Source: Balneolales bacterium
GTDB lineage: Bacteria > Bacteroidota > Rhodothermia > Balneolales > Natronogracilivirgulaceae
DNA: 64,000 bases
Direction: 5' to 3'
Assembly (NCBI GenBank): GCA_007132975.1
Contig: SLNO01000046.1
Span: forward strand, 1 to 64,000
How positions within the stretch are numbered: the stretch's first letter is position 1; every line of letters begins with the position of its first letter. A program made the translations under genes and the position numbers. Below the pieces are notes generated by a model. That model saw only the letters and a list, made by a program, of their open reading frames with translations. It had not been told where the DNA came from and searched no databases. Positions 9,955-19,585 of the stretch are shown here, piece by piece.

Positions 9955-11505
9955 TCAGTAGTTAGGGTTTTGCACAAGTGTGCGGTCCGATAGATTTATT
10001 TCGGACTGCGGGATTGGCAAGAGACCAAGACGATCCGTTCGGAAATTGATATTGATATCCTGAATTGCCTGTGCGTTGATCTTCTGAGCGGCTGTATCCA
10101 GTCCCATTCGAAGAAGATCCCAATAACGCTTGCCTTCACCGGCAAATTCGCGCCTTCGCTCTTCCATGATGTTGTCACGGTTGACCGGAACCTGAACAAA
10201 GTTGTCACCGTACGCCCGCATCCTGACCTGGTCGAAATAGTCCTGGGCATTCGGTGAGCCGAGTTCGGCAGCCATCAGCAAAACGTCCGCAAAACGAATT
10301 ACGGGTCGATTGTAAGGCCAGTTGAAGGGCTGGTTGACAGACGGGTTATCGGGAAAACGCGGATAGAATTTTTTAAATGCGAAACCCTGCCACTGGTACA
10401 TTTCATTGGGACGATGTCTGACATTCTCTGCATCGGGCGATGGATCCAGAATGCTGTAGAAATATCTGGAGTCGTTATCCCTGTCAAAGGCTGCCACAAG
10501 GTCCGGGGTTACAGGTTGAAAGGACCACCCGGAGGCATACTGCGGATGGAACCCAACACCTCGCATTCCGCTCATTGTGGATGACCAGTTTCCGATGGAA
10601 CCATTCAAAAAGCCCCAGTCTCCAAATGCCGTTTCGATATGCTGTACCGAGAATATGGCTTCCGCATTATTATTGCCGGCAACTCCCCAAAGCGCACTGA
10701 AGTCATCGAGCAATCTGTGCGGGCTGTTGTTAATGACATCCTCAAGATGTCCCAGCACTACACTCTCCGAAACAGGGAGCGGACCGGCGCCAAGCACTGG
10801 CTGGGCATAATCGCGGTGGTAGAGGTAGATACGCCCAAGTAAAGATTTGGCGGCCCACGAAGATGCCCGTCCAACCTGCGCACCTGGTATGACATCACGG
10901 AGATCAGGGATGATATCCAGCAATTCCGTGACCAGGAATTCGTACACTTCTCCGGGGTCGTTCTGTGGGACTCTGATGTCTTCAGCAACCAAAGGCCGCT
11001 CAAAGAACGGTATGTTCCCGAACAACCTTACCAGCTCAAAGTAGAATATCACCCTCAGAAAACGAGCTTCTGCAGCGATGATGGCGCGGTCCTGTTCGTT
11101 CTCAAAGAGCACACCGTCAATGTTTTCAAGGAGAAGGTTGGCCCGGTATATTCCTGTATATCGATCCGACCACAGCCCCAGAACCTTGCCGTTGGTTACC
11201 GATATGTTATGGGCATTAAACTCAAGGATTTCGGGCTGGTCACCAGGGCCCGATCCCCCACCGTAAGCATCATCAGATAGTACGTTGGACATCAGGTCAA
11301 TGGGATGAAATCCGGCGTTTTGACGTCCATGGTGGAATGTCAGTATTTCGTAAATGGCAAACAGTGCCTGTTCTGCATCGGCCTGGGACTGGAAGAAGTT
11401 ATCCTGGGTCCGTTGAACCGGCGGTGTGTGGTCCAGAAAATTGTCCATACACCCGGCAATTACTAAAAGGCCAAGTATGGGAATAATTAAAGTTGTTCTT
11501 TTCAT
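9955..11505 (-). CDS. SusD/RagB family outer-membrane nutrient-binding lipoprotein
   Basis: Lipobox LGLLVIAGC; SusD-type sequence (FLRVIFYFELVRLFGNIPFFERPL; RRREFAGEGKRYWDLLRMG; LLPIPQSEI). Confidence 0.95.
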   Translation of the reverse strand: MKRTTLIIPILGLLVIAGCMDNFLDHTPPVQRTQDNFFQSQADAEQALFAIYEILTFHHGRQNAGFHPIDLMSNVLSDDAYGGGSGPGDQPEILEFNAHNISVTNGKVLGLWSDRYTGIYRANLLLENIDGVLFENEQDRAIIAAEARFLRVIFYFELVRLFGNIPFFERPLVAEDIRVPQNDPGEVYEFLVTELLDIIPDLRDVIPGAQVGRASSWAAKSLLGRIYLYHRDYAQPVLGAGPLPVSESVVLGHLEDVINNSPHRLLDDFSALWGVAGNNNAEAIFSVQHIETAFGDWGFLNGSIGNWSSTMSGMRGVGFHPQYASGWSFQPVTPDLVAAFDRDNDSRYFYSILDPSPDAENVRHRPNEMYQWQGFAFKKFYPRFPDNPSVNQPFNWPYNRPVIRFADVLLMAAELGSPNAQDYFDQVRMRAYGDNFVQVPVNRDNIMEERRREFAGEGKRYWDLLRMGLDTAAQKINAQAIQDININFRTDRLGLLPIPQSEINLSDRTLVQNPNY

Positions 11506-11523
11506 AACAGCGTAATTATGGAA

Positions 11524-14500
11524 TTAGAAATCAAGATTGATGCCCATCGTGAAGGTACGAGCCTGCGGATAGATGTTACGGTCAATACTGACATTGAGCG
11601 CACCATATGCACCTATTTCAGGATCGTGTCCCGAATATCCGGTGATGGTAAAGAGGTTTTGGGCAGCAAGATAGACACGCATGCGGGAAGCGCCTGCGCG
11701 GCTGACAAGACTTGCTGGCAGGGTATAACCCAGGCTGATGTTCCGAAGCCGCACAAAACTGCCATCTTCGATAAAGAAATCAGACGGTCTGCTGTAGTTG
11801 CCGTTGGGGTCATCTATGGTTACGCGCGGATGTGAAGTGGACGGATTTTCCTCGGTCCACCTGTCAAGCACATCATCTTTCCAGTTGGGCATGGGCAGAT
11901 CATGCCGGCGGGTTCCACCGGTGAAGATATCCTGGCCAAATGCACCATACCAGAACATGTTCAGATCCCAGCTTTTATAATCGAGGTCAATGTTGAATCC
12001 CATGGTGAAGTCGGGATAGGGATTGCCGATCTTGACACGGTCTTCATCGGTGATTTCTCCATCGTCGTTATGGTCCACAAAGATCAGGTCACCTGGACGC
12101 GCATTTGGCTGGATAACCACACCCTCGGAATTCACGTGATTCATCACTTGATCCATGGACTGGAAAATACCTGCTGTTTCGAAGCCCCAGAAGAAGGCAA
12201 TCGGCTTGCCAACCATGGCCATTGCCACATGGTTCATGGAAGTGGAAACTCCGGCTCCAAAGAGCCTGCCTTCGTCATTGTCGATCGCGGTGACCTCATT
12301 CTGGTTGTAGGTACCAGTGAGGCTGAGGCTCACGCGCCAGTCACCGATAATCTGGCGGAAACCGGACTCAAACTCGAATCCTCTGTTGCGAACAGTTCCA
12401 CCGTTTACAACAGGCGGGGCATTCCCGATAAAGGCCGGGATGGGCGCCGCCAGCAAGAGACCTTTGGTTTGCTTGTTATAGACGTCAAAGTTGAAATAGA
12501 GGCGGTGGTCCAGAAATGCCGTCTCAAGACCAATGTTCGCCTGCTCGGAGGTTTCCCATTTGAGCCCGGGATTCGCAATCTGTGACGGATAGGCACCTGT
12601 CACTACGGAAGGTGTGGTACCGAAACCGTAACCCGCATGCGTGGTTATCAGCGGGGTGTAGGTGAACTGACCAATGTTGTCACTTCCATTCTGGCCCCAG
12701 CCAGCTCGAAGCTTCAGGAAGCTGATGAAATCCTGATCCCGCAGGAATTCCTCACGGGTAAGTACCCAGCCAACTGAGAAGGCTGGAAATATAGCCCAGC
12801 GATTGTCTGGTCCGAATTTTGAGGAACCGTCATAGCGCAGCACACCTTCGAGCATGTATCGGTTGTCATAGTCATAGTTTACACGACCGAAATAGGATGC
12901 CAGGGATTCCAGACCCTGCCCGCCGAAGTTCGTCTGGTTTTCCTCGTCTGTTCCAACCGAAAGCCAGGCATGCCGGAATGACTCCATGGTAAGGTTGAAA
13001 GCAACACCGCCAAGGAATTCGTTGCGGAAATCCAGCAACTCGAAACCACCCAAAACGCTGAAGTTGTGATCATTTATCTGGTCACGATACTGCAAAACAT
13101 GGCTGGTCTGCCAGGTAAACCACCTGTTCTGCTCCTGGAATGCGGAGCTTGTCGTGTTGAAAACATTTCCACCAAGATCATAAACCGGGTTGAATGACCG
13201 GTTGCGGCCGTAAGCCAGATCGATATCAAGGGTGGAACGCAAGCTGAGCTTGTCGGTCAGGTTGAAGCTTCCGAAGATACCGCCAACGATTTTATCCTCG
13301 TTCCATTCGGAATTGATGATGTCGATAGATGCAACCGGGTTGACCACTTCCTGCGAAGCAAATGGTGAGCTGGCGAAGTTTCCGTCCTCATCAAAGACCG
13401 GTGTCACCGGGTCGATGTTAACAGCGCGGGCCATGATACCGCCGAATTCTTCGTTGGGATCGATACCCCTGGTCGTCTTTCTGGTATAGGTAAGACGTGT
13501 TCCATAGTCGAGGCGGCCACGCTTGTGGTTGGAGTTTACGCGGAATGAAAGCCGTTCGAAATTAGACTTGCCCTGGGCTACGATACCGTCCTGCTGACGG
13601 TAGGACATGGATGCCATGTAGGTCGATGTTTCCGAACCGCCGGAAAGGCTCAGGGAGTGGTCGGCCACGGGAGCATTGTAGTAGAAAACTTCTTCCTGCC
13701 AGTTAGTTCCTGAACCGATCTGAGCTATCCGGTCTTCGATATCCGGGAACGGAATAGTGCGGCCGTCGTTGGCATAGCTTTCGTTCATGATCCTCATGTA
13801 GTCCGGTGCATCCAGCAAATCAACTTCACGCCAGGGGTTCTGGAATCCGACATACCCAGTGTAGTTAACCTGGATAGGCCCCGGGCTGCCCTGCCGCGTG
13901 GTGATCATTACCACGCCATTGGCTCCACGTGCGCCATAAATAGCCGTTGCCGAAGCATCTTTGAGAACCTCAATGGACGATATGTCAGCGGGGTTTAGAT
14001 AGTCAATACCACCGACCGGCATGCCGTCAACGACGTACAGCGGATCTGCGTTTCCTGTGGTACCAACACCCCGTATGCGCACTGTGGCTCCGGAGCCCGG
14101 CTGACCGGAGTTCTGGATGACAGTTACGCCGGCTGTCCGGCCCTGGAGCGCCTGCTCAAGGCGAAGTGGAGCCGCCTGCTCAATATCACGGGATTCGATC
14201 CGGGAGATAGCACCGGTTACAAGACTTCGCTGCTGGATGCCGTATCCCACCACGATTAGCTCATCTCCGTAAATGATATCCGGATCCAGACTGACATCGA
14301 TCACTTCGCGGCCGCCTACTTCAACCCGCTTTGTCACGAAGCCAACATACCGAAATACCAGCGTACCTTCGCGATCGGGGACGTTCAGGGAAAAATCACC
14401 ATCAATACCGGTTGTAGTGCCAATGTTGGTTCCCTGCAGCATTATGTTGACACCGATCAGCGTTTCGCCAGTCTCGGAGTCAACAACAGTACCTCTGACG

Positions 14501-14577
14501 GTTTGTGCATCGGCGTTGACCACACCGAAAAACAGCATCGCCAGCAAGATAATTGGTAAAGATTTGTAATTATACAT
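11524..14577 (-). CDS. SusC/RagA family TonB-linked outer-membrane transporter
   Basis: Signal peptide, carboxypeptidase-like domain (VRGTVVDSETGETLIGVNIMLQGTNIGTTT), plug (DPLYVVDGMPVGGIDYLNPADISSIEVLKDASATAIYGARGANGVVMITTRQG), beta-barrel. Confidence 0.97.
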   Translation of the reverse strand: MYNYKSLPIILLAMLFFGVVNADAQTVRGTVVDSETGETLIGVNIMLQGTNIGTTTGIDGDFSLNVPDREGTLVFRYVGFVTKRVEVGGREVIDVSLDPDIIYGDELIVVGYGIQQRSLVTGAISRIESRDIEQAAPLRLEQALQGRTAGVTVIQNSGQPGSGATVRIRGVGTTGNADPLYVVDGMPVGGIDYLNPADISSIEVLKDASATAIYGARGANGVVMITTRQGSPGPIQVNYTGYVGFQNPWREVDLLDAPDYMRIMNESYANDGRTIPFPDIEDRIAQIGSGTNWQEEVFYYNAPVADHSLSLSGGSETSTYMASMSYRQQDGIVAQGKSNFERLSFRVNSNHKRGRLDYGTRLTYTRKTTRGIDPNEEFGGIMARAVNIDPVTPVFDEDGNFASSPFASQEVVNPVASIDIINSEWNEDKIVGGIFGSFNLTDKLSLRSTLDIDLAYGRNRSFNPVYDLGGNVFNTTSSAFQEQNRWFTWQTSHVLQYRDQINDHNFSVLGGFELLDFRNEFLGGVAFNLTMESFRHAWLSVGTDEENQTNFGGQGLESLASYFGRVNYDYDNRYMLEGVLRYDGSSKFGPDNRWAIFPAFSVGWVLTREEFLRDQDFISFLKLRAGWGQNGSDNIGQFTYTPLITTHAGYGFGTTPSVVTGAYPSQIANPGLKWETSEQANIGLETAFLDHRLYFNFDVYNKQTKGLLLAAPIPAFIGNAPPVVNGGTVRNRGFEFESGFRQIIGDWRVSLSLTGTYNQNEVTAIDNDEGRLFGAGVSTSMNHVAMAMVGKPIAFFWGFETAGIFQSMDQVMNHVNSEGVVIQPNARPGDLIFVDHNDDGEITDEDRVKIGNPYPDFTMGFNIDLDYKSWDLNMFWYGAFGQDIFTGGTRRHDLPMPNWKDDVLDRWTEENPSTSHPRVTIDDPNGNYSRPSDFFIEDGSFVRLRNISLGYTLPASLVSRAGASRMRVYLAAQNLFTITGYSGHDPEIGAYGALNVSIDRNIYPQARTFTMGINLDF

Positions 14578-14686
14578 GCCTTATTGACTTAGGGTTAAGT
14601 TACTGTTGGGATCGCACCACTGAAAACTTTTCCTCTTATATCCAGTTTTAAGGATTGCGCGATCTTTGGTTATTGTGTCACAGTTT

Positions 14687-14700
14687 TGGAAACGCTTCCA
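14687..14700. promoter_or_regulatory. LacI-family operator candidate (TGGAAACGCTTCCA)
   Basis: Near-perfect palindrome with central CG about 110 bp upstream of susC; identical 14-mer at 34062. Confidence 0.75.
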
Positions 14701-15345
14701 TGTTTGCTTGTCCGAGTATGGTGAGTTTGTTAATAGTAATTCCTCAACAATTTACAAGTACTGAGCGAGGGAATAAGCTGTCAGCATTAATTTCAGTGAG
14801 TGGCACTCGGAAAAAAATAGAAAGCGTGGGCCAATCAGAGTCATCAATACTTTCAATATATATAAAAATCCAATTTTAGTGCAACTTTTGAGAAATTTTT
14901 TTTCACAATAAACTCTTTTTTTTCAATATTGCATTGTCACGATCTGACACAACCTACGCACAGGACCACAAAACACATCAATGAAACCGGTACATCCAAG
15001 AGTGAGCATCATTGCTGTCTAAATTGTTTGGAAGCTTAAGTCCAAATCAGCATGTATCCATATATATTGCTACAATTCCAATGGTATAGCCTAATTATTA
15101 TAGCCCGGGCAACCAACATATGGTAACTTTTTAAATTTTCTTCAAGCTTTGTTTCGGGGCCGGGTTCCATATCTTTATTACAATTTATTTTAAAATAAAA
15201 AATGTTTGCATTATATTTCCCATAATTACATGTTATATTCCTGTTTGAAGATCAGATATCTCCTCTTTTTGTGTGTATACTCAGGTAAAATAATGATGGA
15301 TTTGCCTTGATAATCTTACTTATGTCCCTGTAAAATAAGATGAAA

Positions 15346-15381
15346 CTCGTTTGTCTTGACTGGCAAACGGGTTTTTTTTTT
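15346..15381 (+). terminator. Intrinsic terminator-like hairpin in the leader of the sugar porter gene
   Basis: CTCGTTTG-TCTTGACTGG-CAAACGGG then a 10-T run; 38 bp upstream of the ATG at 15419, with no plus-strand gene before it. Confidence 0.75.
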
Positions 15382-15418
15382 ATATACTGGTTTCTAACTG
15401 TCAATTAACCCCACAACC

Positions 15419-17002
15419 ATGGACAGCAAACAACTTCTTATTACCCGGATTACGGTCATAGTAGCTCTGGGAGGGTTTCTGATGGGATTCGATGCATCCG
15501 TAATTTCAGGTGTTGTCCGGTTCATTGAGCCGCAATTCGGCCTCTCGAAACTGGAGCTCGGATGGGCTGTCGGCTCACTTACATTGACCGCAACTCTGGG
15601 AATGCTGTTTGCCGGTCCGCTGAGCGACCGCTTTGGGCGACGTGCCATCCTCAAGACAGCAGCCGTTCTGTTCGGGGTTTCGGCAATTGCATCGGCGCTT
15701 GCACCAACGTTTTTTATTCTGGTGCTTGCCCGGATGATTGGGGGGCTGGGTGTGGGTGCTTCCCTGATCGTGGCGCCCATGTTCATCGCTGAAATTTCAC
15801 CTCCGAAAATGAGGGGAAAGATGGTCAGCGTCAACCAGCTGAATATTGTCATTGGCATCTCTACAGCCTTTTTTACCAACTATCTGATATTGCGCTGGGG
15901 GCAATCGGATGCGGCTTGGGCGCAGGCCCTTATGTTCAATGAATACAATTGGCGCTGGATGCTCGGCCTTGAGACACTGCCGGCAATCATCTATTTCATT
16001 GGCTTGATGTTTGTACCTCAAAGCCCCAGATGGCAGATAATGACGGGCAGAGTTGACGAAGCAAGGGTTACCATGAACCAACTCTATGGCGAACATGAAG
16101 CCGACAAGCAGATTCAGGAAGTGGTAACCAGCCTTGAAAAAGACATAGATAAAGACAAAACATCCGTTCGTGAACTTTTCCAGCCTGCCCTGCGGCTGGT
16201 TTTAACCATAGGAGTAGCATTAGCCATACTGCAACAGATCACAGGCATCAACGCCGTTTTCTTCTACGCCCCGATGATCTTCGAACAGTCTGGTATCGGA
16301 ACGGACGCATCTTTCATGCAGGCTATCCTGGTGGGATTGACAAACCTCGTCTTCACCATTCTGGCCATCATGTTCATCGACCGCCTCGGACGCAAACCAT
16401 TATTGATATTTGGAATGACGGGTATTGCCCTGATGATGTTCCTGCTCGCCTACGGATTCCATTCCGCATCCTACCAGCTTACGCCGGAAAGCATCCATTC
16501 ACTGGATGAGACCATCGACAGGGTCGCGCTGGCCGAGAACATGGGTGGCGTTACCTACGCCAACGATCTGTTGTTCAAACAGGCCCTTGCCGAGACCATC
16601 GGATACGAAGCTGCAATCGAGCACGAATCAGCCATCATCACCGCAGCAATCGATATGAATCCGACGCTGATACTGCTGGGCATCCTGGGTTTCGTAGCAT
16701 CATTCGCCATATCCATCGGGCCCGTTATGTGGGTCATGTTCTCAGAGCTCTTTCCGCTTCGGGTGCGGGGAATTGCCATATCCTTTACAGGTTTCATCAA
16801 TTCCGGCGTCAGCTTCCTCGTGCAGCTTGTATTCCCCTGGGAACTGGCCACCATCGGCAACAGCATGACCTTCCTGATATATGGACTGTTTGCAGTCGCA
16901 GGCCTTATTTTCGTCTGGAGGATCGTACCTGAAACCAAGAACAAGTCACTTGAAGAGCTTGAAGAGCTGCTGGTTAGAAAACGCCCCGACAATTTTCCTT
17001 GA
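15419..17002 (+). CDS. MFS transporter, sugar porter family
   Basis: 12-TM pattern with GPLSDRFGRRAI, PQSPRW, IDRLGRKPLL, PETKNKSLEELEELL signatures. Confidence 0.93.
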   Translation: MDSKQLLITRITVIVALGGFLMGFDASVISGVVRFIEPQFGLSKLELGWAVGSLTLTATLGMLFAGPLSDRFGRRAILKTAAVLFGVSAIASALAPTFFILVLARMIGGLGVGASLIVAPMFIAEISPPKMRGKMVSVNQLNIVIGISTAFFTNYLILRWGQSDAAWAQALMFNEYNWRWMLGLETLPAIIYFIGLMFVPQSPRWQIMTGRVDEARVTMNQLYGEHEADKQIQEVVTSLEKDIDKDKTSVRELFQPALRLVLTIGVALAILQQITGINAVFFYAPMIFEQSGIGTDASFMQAILVGLTNLVFTILAIMFIDRLGRKPLLIFGMTGIALMMFLLAYGFHSASYQLTPESIHSLDETIDRVALAENMGGVTYANDLLFKQALAETIGYEAAIEHESAIITAAIDMNPTLILLGILGFVASFAISIGPVMWVMFSELFPLRVRGIAISFTGFINSGVSFLVQLVFPWELATIGNSMTFLIYGLFAVAGLIFVWRIVPETKNKSLEELEELLVRKRPDNFP

Positions 17003-17603
17003 GGCTGACCGTGATCCTGTCAACTTCGTTTGCTGAAGCAGGGATCTCTTCGTCCGTGAGCCCGGGGTAAAACAGATTGCGCTTCCACTCTTCGATCGTT
17101 TCCGTGAAGAATTCAGAGGCTGCCTCATCAGCTTCATACACGATAAGATCATATAGCTCATCTTGCGACCCCCCAAACCGGGTGATAACCTGCCACTCGC
17201 CATTCCGCTTGAAGGAGGTATTCGTGTGGTCTGATTGAGGATAGTACATGTTGTCGGATGGACGCAGCAAGACCCAGATATCCTTATCGTGCCCTTCAGG
17301 ATATACGCCCATCGTCAGTACCCGGCAGCGGACACGTTCACTTTCCACAGGAGAGATTACCTGTACCCGTTGAACAGGGTGCTCTACTTCAAGTACGGTC
17401 CCTCTTGAAACCTGTTCCGTATGTCCCATTTGATTAAGCAAGCCCCAGGTAAATCCACCGTAGCTTACCAGGCTGATTCCGATCACTCCCAGCGATACGA
17501 TGAAAAAAACCCCGGCAGGCTTCAGGTTAAGCTTGATGCCGCCCAGAATCGAGAGTAACACGAGAACGATCCCAATGAGGAGTAATAATAGTTCGAAGCT
17601 CAT
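16974..17603 (-). CDS. Membrane protein of unknown function (two N-terminal TM segments)
   Basis: MSFELLLLLIGIVLVLLSILGGIKLNLKPAGVFFIVSLGVIGISLVSY then soluble domain; no family recognised. Confidence 0.6.
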   Translation of the reverse strand: MSFELLLLLIGIVLVLLSILGGIKLNLKPAGVFFIVSLGVIGISLVSYGGFTWGLLNQMGHTEQVSRGTVLEVEHPVQRVQVISPVESERVRCRVLTMGVYPEGHDKDIWVLLRPSDNMYYPQSDHTNTSFKRNGEWQVITRFGGSQDELYDLIVYEADEAASEFFTETIEEWKRNLFYPGLTDEEIPASANEVDRITVSLKENCRGVF

Positions 17604-17702
17604 ATCATCTTTGTTTAGAGTGTTTGAAAGTTAATTTCAACTACAACGTACCACCTATTCTAACTATCAATAAAGTTTTCGATACCCGGCACGGTAGTCT
17701 TG

Positions 17703-18647
17703 TCATGTGCCTTGATTTTTATCTTTATAAGGTCGCATTGCCAATTTGGGTGTACGGTCAATTTTGTACAGGCCCCAGTGTTTTTCAGGTTCAAACGGTT
17801 CCGGCGAACCTTTCCATGATTCATCAAATGCTTCGAAGAAAAATGTCAGGATCCCTTCTTTCTCTGCCCACGTAGTCAACTTTTCGAAATACATCTTCTG
17901 GTAGGTTTCATTGACGTGTTCAGGGTCAATTCCGCGGCCATTTGATTTGGTAGCCCACCCTGCTTCTGTTATAACTACCGGCTTATGTGGATATTTTTTG
18001 GCAACGGCATAATAGTTCTCTTTGGTGTAGCCCAGTGCTTCATCGATATGCTTGTATTCCCAAACCGGATACGTATGGACAGAAATGAAATCAACCGCAT
18101 CTGCAAGTTTTTCCAGCTTATGCAGCCAGGGAACATAATTCTCACAGAAAGTCACTGGCAGTTCAACCGCGTTCCTGACCTCATGGACATACTCCATAAC
18201 CTTGTCTTCGTGAACGTAGTGGTCGGTCCATTCAACACAAGCTTCATTTCCAACCGACAAGGAGAATACGATATCCGGATATTGATGTGCCAGTTCAATC
18301 AGGCGCCTGATTTTACCCTTGTTCAACGCCTTGTTCGACTCAATCTCCTCTTCCGTAAAAACTCCCCCGCCCCATGGGCAGTTGAAGTTGTTCATTTCCC
18401 CTTCGATATAGGCACCAAGCAACAATTTGAAATCAAGCTTTTCTTTTCGGATTACTTCAAGAGTTGTTGTTGCATGTTCATCGACGTCATACATGCGAAG
18501 ATACTTCCAGCGGGACTGCAATATTAGCAGGTCTTCCAGAACCTGATCGTATGTCGGGTAGCTGCCACCGGGATATTGCCCGTCGCGAAATCCGGAATAG
18601 CAGATACCTGCCGCCGGCAGGATTCCCAGCCTTTTAAACGTATCCAT
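17703..18647 (-). CDS. GH17-like beta-1,3-glucanase, no signal peptide
   Basis: SVGNEACVEW (acid/base) and VVITEAGWATKS (nucleophile) motifs; start overlaps upstream stop (TGATG). Confidence 0.82.
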   Translation of the reverse strand: MDTFKRLGILPAAGICYSGFRDGQYPGGSYPTYDQVLEDLLILQSRWKYLRMYDVDEHATTTLEVIRKEKLDFKLLLGAYIEGEMNNFNCPWGGGVFTEEEIESNKALNKGKIRRLIELAHQYPDIVFSLSVGNEACVEWTDHYVHEDKVMEYVHEVRNAVELPVTFCENYVPWLHKLEKLADAVDFISVHTYPVWEYKHIDEALGYTKENYYAVAKKYPHKPVVITEAGWATKSNGRGIDPEHVNETYQKMYFEKLTTWAEKEGILTFFFEAFDESWKGSPEPFEPEKHWGLYKIDRTPKLAMRPYKDKNQGT

Positions 18648-19555
18648 CAGAAAAATTTTGGCCTCCCCTTGCTATCCCAAATTCCCCAGAAAGCGCCTAC
18701 ATCCCCCTCATTGCCGACTTTCCAGTCTTCATCAAATGAAGAGAAATAGAACGTTTCTATGTCGTTCGCTTTGGCCCACAAATGGGTATGGATAAAGTAC
18801 TTGATCGCGTTGATCTCAGATGGCTGGGCGCCACCAAGTGACTGCCCGGCACTTGGCCAGCCGGTTTCCGTAATGATCACCCGTTTGCCATTGCCGGCAT
18901 CGGCAGCAAGCTGAAACATGTGTCTCATGTGATCGAGCGAGTGTTCAAGGGCGGTCCCTTCCCAAAAGGGATAACAATTGCAGAGGATTACGTCCGACGC
19001 TTCCGCCAGTCTGGGCCTTCTGAAAAACTCATAATAGGCATCAACATACCCCACCGGAATATCAGGCAGCGCACTTTTGACCTCGGCTATGAATCCAAGC
19101 AATTCGTCTTCGGACAGATCCTGCCGGTACAGCACCTCATTGCCTACGGCGGCTACATCCACATATCCTTGCTTCGCCAGTTGGATCAAGGCATCGATCT
19201 CTTCCCGGTTTTTTTCCGGCTCCGTTCCCAGCCATGCACCTACCAGCGTCTTCATTCCCATATCCCTGGCAATTTTGGGGATGTTCTCGTTGCCTTCAAT
19301 GCAGGAAAAAGAGCGGATCCAGCTTGTATGAGGCTGAAGGATAGTCATCCTTCTCCGTATCTGCTCAGCTGAAATGGTATCGCCGGGTTTTTGGCCCTCT
19401 TCATACAGGCTGTAACAAAAACCGTGCACTCCTTCTTCAAGGATTTCTTTGAGCAGTTTCTGGAGTTCGGCCTCTGACAACTCATTTAAAAGGCGAATTT
19501 GATCGGGAACGTCGGTTCCCCTGAAACTTTGAAATCTTTCTTTTCTGTATGACAT
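18647..19555 (-). CDS. GH17-like beta-1,3-glucanase, no signal peptide
   Basis: AAVGNEVLYR and VIITETGWPSAG motifs; YSLYEEGQKPGDTIS start region typical of bacterial GH17. Confidence 0.85.
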   Translation of the reverse strand: MSYRKERFQSFRGTDVPDQIRLLNELSEAELQKLLKEILEEGVHGFCYSLYEEGQKPGDTISAEQIRRRMTILQPHTSWIRSFSCIEGNENIPKIARDMGMKTLVGAWLGTEPEKNREEIDALIQLAKQGYVDVAAVGNEVLYRQDLSEDELLGFIAEVKSALPDIPVGYVDAYYEFFRRPRLAEASDVILCNCYPFWEGTALEHSLDHMRHMFQLAADAGNGKRVIITETGWPSAGQSLGGAQPSEINAIKYFIHTHLWAKANDIETFYFSSFDEDWKVGNEGDVGAFWGIWDSKGRPKFF

Positions 19556-19585
19556 TTACTTGAATTTTTAGGTTAATGGCTACTA

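Noticed and set aside
11902-12585. 227-aa plus-strand ORF inside susC
   Set aside because: Antisense shadow of a well-supported SusC gene.
17624-17640. TTGAAA-N5-TTTCAA inverted repeat upstream of the 209-aa gene
   Set aside because: Short AT-rich arms likely by chance; no second copy noticed.
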